From Certhia americana (lineage: Eukaryota > Chordata > Aves > Passeriformes > Certhiidae): a stretch of DNA of 64,000 nt. Position numbers and translations under genes: made by a program. Positions 62,336-64,000 of this stretch are shown here, one piece after another. The notes under the pieces are model-generated. The model saw nothing but the letters and a program-made list of their open reading frames with translations. It did no database searches and was not told the origin of the DNA. The first letter of the stretch is position 1; every line of letters starts with the position of its first letter. Where the stretch lies: NCBI GenBank assembly GCA_018697195.1, contig CM031860.1, forward strand, positions 62,388,509-62,452,508. The letters run 5' to 3'.

Positions 62336-62449
62336 CCTTGCACTCTGGCCAGCAATGAGTTGGTCATCCTCAGTCTGGACACTCGTTCGGCTGCGCACAT
62401 CATAATCCTCCTGCTCAAAGTCTGAGTCGTCCTCGAGCTCCTCAGGGGT
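62336..62449 (-). CDS. CTNNA2: CTNNA2 exon: phospho-linker before the actin-binding domain
   Basis: This is an internal coding exon of 114 nt, phase 0 at both ends, encoding 38 residues from TPEELEDDSDF to LIAGQSAR. The acceptor is a pyrimidine-rich tctttctccag on the minus strand and the donor is AGG|gtgagt. It corresponds to the flexible acidic linker between the middle domain and the actin-binding domain. In alpha-E-catenin this linker is phosphorylated by CK2 and CK1. The acidic DDSDFE site and the RSRTSVQTEDD cluster are intact here, so phospho-regulation is probably conserved, although that transfer from the paralogue is inference. The next exon upstream (family sequence ending LMIR) is not in the window. 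Confidence 0.97.
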
Positions 62450-64000
62450 CTGGAGAAAGAGAGACACAGGACAGAAAGCCTCAGAGAGGAGATGACAAGC
62501 TTCAAAATGACAGAGACCAAGTCCTCTGCAGAGTGAGCTCTTATTTCATTGACTACCTGCCCAGGAAATGCTGTTCTGTTCTCCTCTGAAATGAATTCGT
62601 CTGCCCCAACAGTCAGGAACAGAAATTGAATTGTCTTAAAAATTAAATTGTTTCAACCCTGTTTTTCTTTACAAATGGCGTTTGTCATTACCTTGCCACA
62701 ACTTTTCTTGCTGCAATTTCTCTTAACTCTGTTTATATGATGAATGCAGTTCCAGGAACAAATATCCTTTGGAAACATTAACAACTGGAATGCAGTATTT
62801 CAAAATAATGTTATTTCACGTATAAATGGACACTGACACTATTATGTTACTGGAAGCTACATGTAATCTTCAAAAGAGAAAGTAAATACCTGGGAAAAAG
62901 CAACTAACATCCTGGAAGAAAAATGTATCAAAGCAAATAAGAGATTTCCCATTGAAAGAAATTGTAAATGATGTCAACTGGTTTTGAAACAGACATGAAA
63001 TTTATAATCTGTGTAATCTTAGTTAGTTCATATGGTCCTTTTCATATACAGAGCTTTGGAATTTGACTCATTCCCTAACTGAGACCATGATGTCTCCACT
63101 GCTGGTACTACGAATGATGGGAGGGTTTCTTGGAAGATTGATTAAGTCCAGTTATGTATTTTCAGACTTCAGATTTTTTAAAATCTGAAGGAAGGAGGGA
63201 GAAAAAAAAATTCAATTGATGGATTTTTTCATTTGGGCTTTTTCATCTTTTAGCAAAAAATTTGAAGGAAAAAATGTCCTTATTTATATACAGAGAGACA
63301 GCCTTATTAAAATCAATATTTAGTACAATATTTAATATAGATGGTGCAAAAAAAAAAGGAATCTTTAGAAGGAAAATTATATTACATTTTATGGTTGCTT
63401 AGCATCTGGTACAACAGCCTGGCCATGAGTAAGTTCTGCAGGTACCATACATGACAAAAGTAATAGGAGAAGAAAACCACAGTAACTGCAATGAAATCTT
63501 CACCTTACTGGACACCCATCACCCCCAGTGACAGCTTAGAAGGCCAAAGCACTGCAGAAGAAATCATCCAGGCTGGCATTTGGTGCTTGGAGGCAACGTC
63601 AAGTTTTCTAGCAGAGGTGCTAATCACTGCCAGTTGTCATTACAGCTCTGTCTGGAGGATGCTCAGTCACTAGGAACGGCTCCAAACCCTCTAACGTAAT
63701 GCAGAGGAGTCTTCTGGCAATGCTTCTGTGTCAGCCTGCCTTCCAACACCAAGTGCACATCACTGTTTGTAGCTGCACGGTGAAGTGCACAGGATGGGGA
63801 GAGTAAAACACAGGCATCTTCGTCTGACTTGCAGAGAATGAATTAAAAATGTACTTTGGTTCTGAGCACTGGAGGAAGAAATAACCAAGTGTGGTAATGA
63901 AACTTGGTCTGCACCTCTGAAGAGAGGCATGCCCAAAGAGTGTGTGTCACAGGACAGGCAGGAATGAACGTTCAGGTGAAAAATGAATTTACCTTCTCTC
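62450..64000 (-). other. CTNNA2 intron (partial, runs off the right edge)
   Basis: At least 1.55 kb of AT-rich intron. No coding exon was recognised. An 11-bp-arm inverted repeat lies at 63167-63190. The last bases (minus strand GAGAAG|gtaaat) resemble a donor but do not match the expected preceding exon, which should end in the codons for MIR. Confidence 0.8.
63167..63190. repeat. Perfect inverted repeat, 11-bp arms, 2-nt loop
   Basis: CTTCAGATTTT, loop TT, AAAATCTGAAG. In the rightmost CTNNA2 intron. Confidence 0.95.

Larger units (their letters stand above)
25035..64000 (-). other. CTNNA2: CTNNA2 (alpha-N-catenin) gene, 3' portion
   Basis: Six exons on the minus strand give, in order, the C-terminal part of a vinculin-family alpha-catenin. 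The ending KAMDSF and the VYGTAAVNSPVVSWKMK segment match neural alpha-N-catenin. Alpha-E-catenin has SQGMASLNLPAVSWKMK there and ends in DSI. The family links the cadherin/beta-catenin complex to F-actin at adherens junctions, and the neural paralogue acts in axon guidance and synapse stability. Constitutive exons in the window total 825 nt (274 codons plus stop) of a protein usually about 905 residues long. Exons for the N-terminal beta-catenin-binding and middle domains, and the nested LRRTM1 gene known in other vertebrates, lie beyond the right edge. Introns are 1.5+, 3.2, 2.3, 2.5, 12.6 and 15.0 kb. The lower boundary is inferred from a poly(A) signal and is approximate. Confidence 0.97.

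Noticed and set aside
62009..62425. 138-codon plus-strand open frame
   Set aside because: Overlaps the CTNNA2 exon at 62336-62449 antisense and begins in a T-run.
63988..64000. Donor-like GAGAAG|gtaaat at the right edge (minus strand)
   Set aside because: The CTNNA2 exon expected next should end with codons for MIR (…ATCAGG); this sequence does not fit, so it is treated as intron.

Overview
This window is vertebrate nuclear DNA, almost certainly from a bird. It is AT-rich and gene-poor, with introns of up to 15 kb and coding exons bounded by GT/AG splice sites. It carries many copies of the CR1 LINE 3' end, whose terminal units of the type ATTCTATGATT next to a conserved block (GGTTTGGGTTGGAAGGGACC on the opposite strand) are typical of birds. 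There are no operons, bacterial-type genes or CRISPR arrays.

The right part (about 25.0-64.0 kb, minus strand) is the 3' portion of CTNNA2, the gene for alpha-N-catenin. Five constitutive coding exons and one cassette exon can be placed to the base: 62336-62449, 58950-59131, 56558-56663, 53892-54026, cassette 41186-41329, and the terminal coding exon 25917-26204. Phases agree at every junction. Without the cassette they encode the last 274 residues, which are the phospho-linker, the whole actin-binding domain and the C-terminal tail. The cassette is exactly 144 nt (48 codons) and corresponds to the insert of the long (neural) isoform. It is preceded by a strong CU-rich tract, as expected of a PTB-repressed neuronal exon. 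The 3' UTR runs below 25917, and the best poly(A) signals are at 25563-25568 and 25053-25058.

The left part (1 to about 25.0 kb) lies downstream of CTNNA2 and is mostly featureless. It holds simple repeats, CR1 fragments and an 88-bp tandem duplication. The exception is a convincing but unrecognised terminal coding exon at 7624-7862 (minus strand), with a splice acceptor, 78 complete codons, a stop, and AATAAA 45 nt past the stop. Its upstream exons are not securely found.

The introns hold a CR1 copy with reverse-transcriptase remnants and an internal deletion (47871-48680), near-perfect short hairpins, long poly-A runs, a recursive-splice-like site (34138/34139), and a CpG-richer stretch (about 51.8-52.7 kb) that I could not assign. 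No exotic system was found. The points most worth follow-up are the cassette exon with its flanking signals and the orphan terminal exon.
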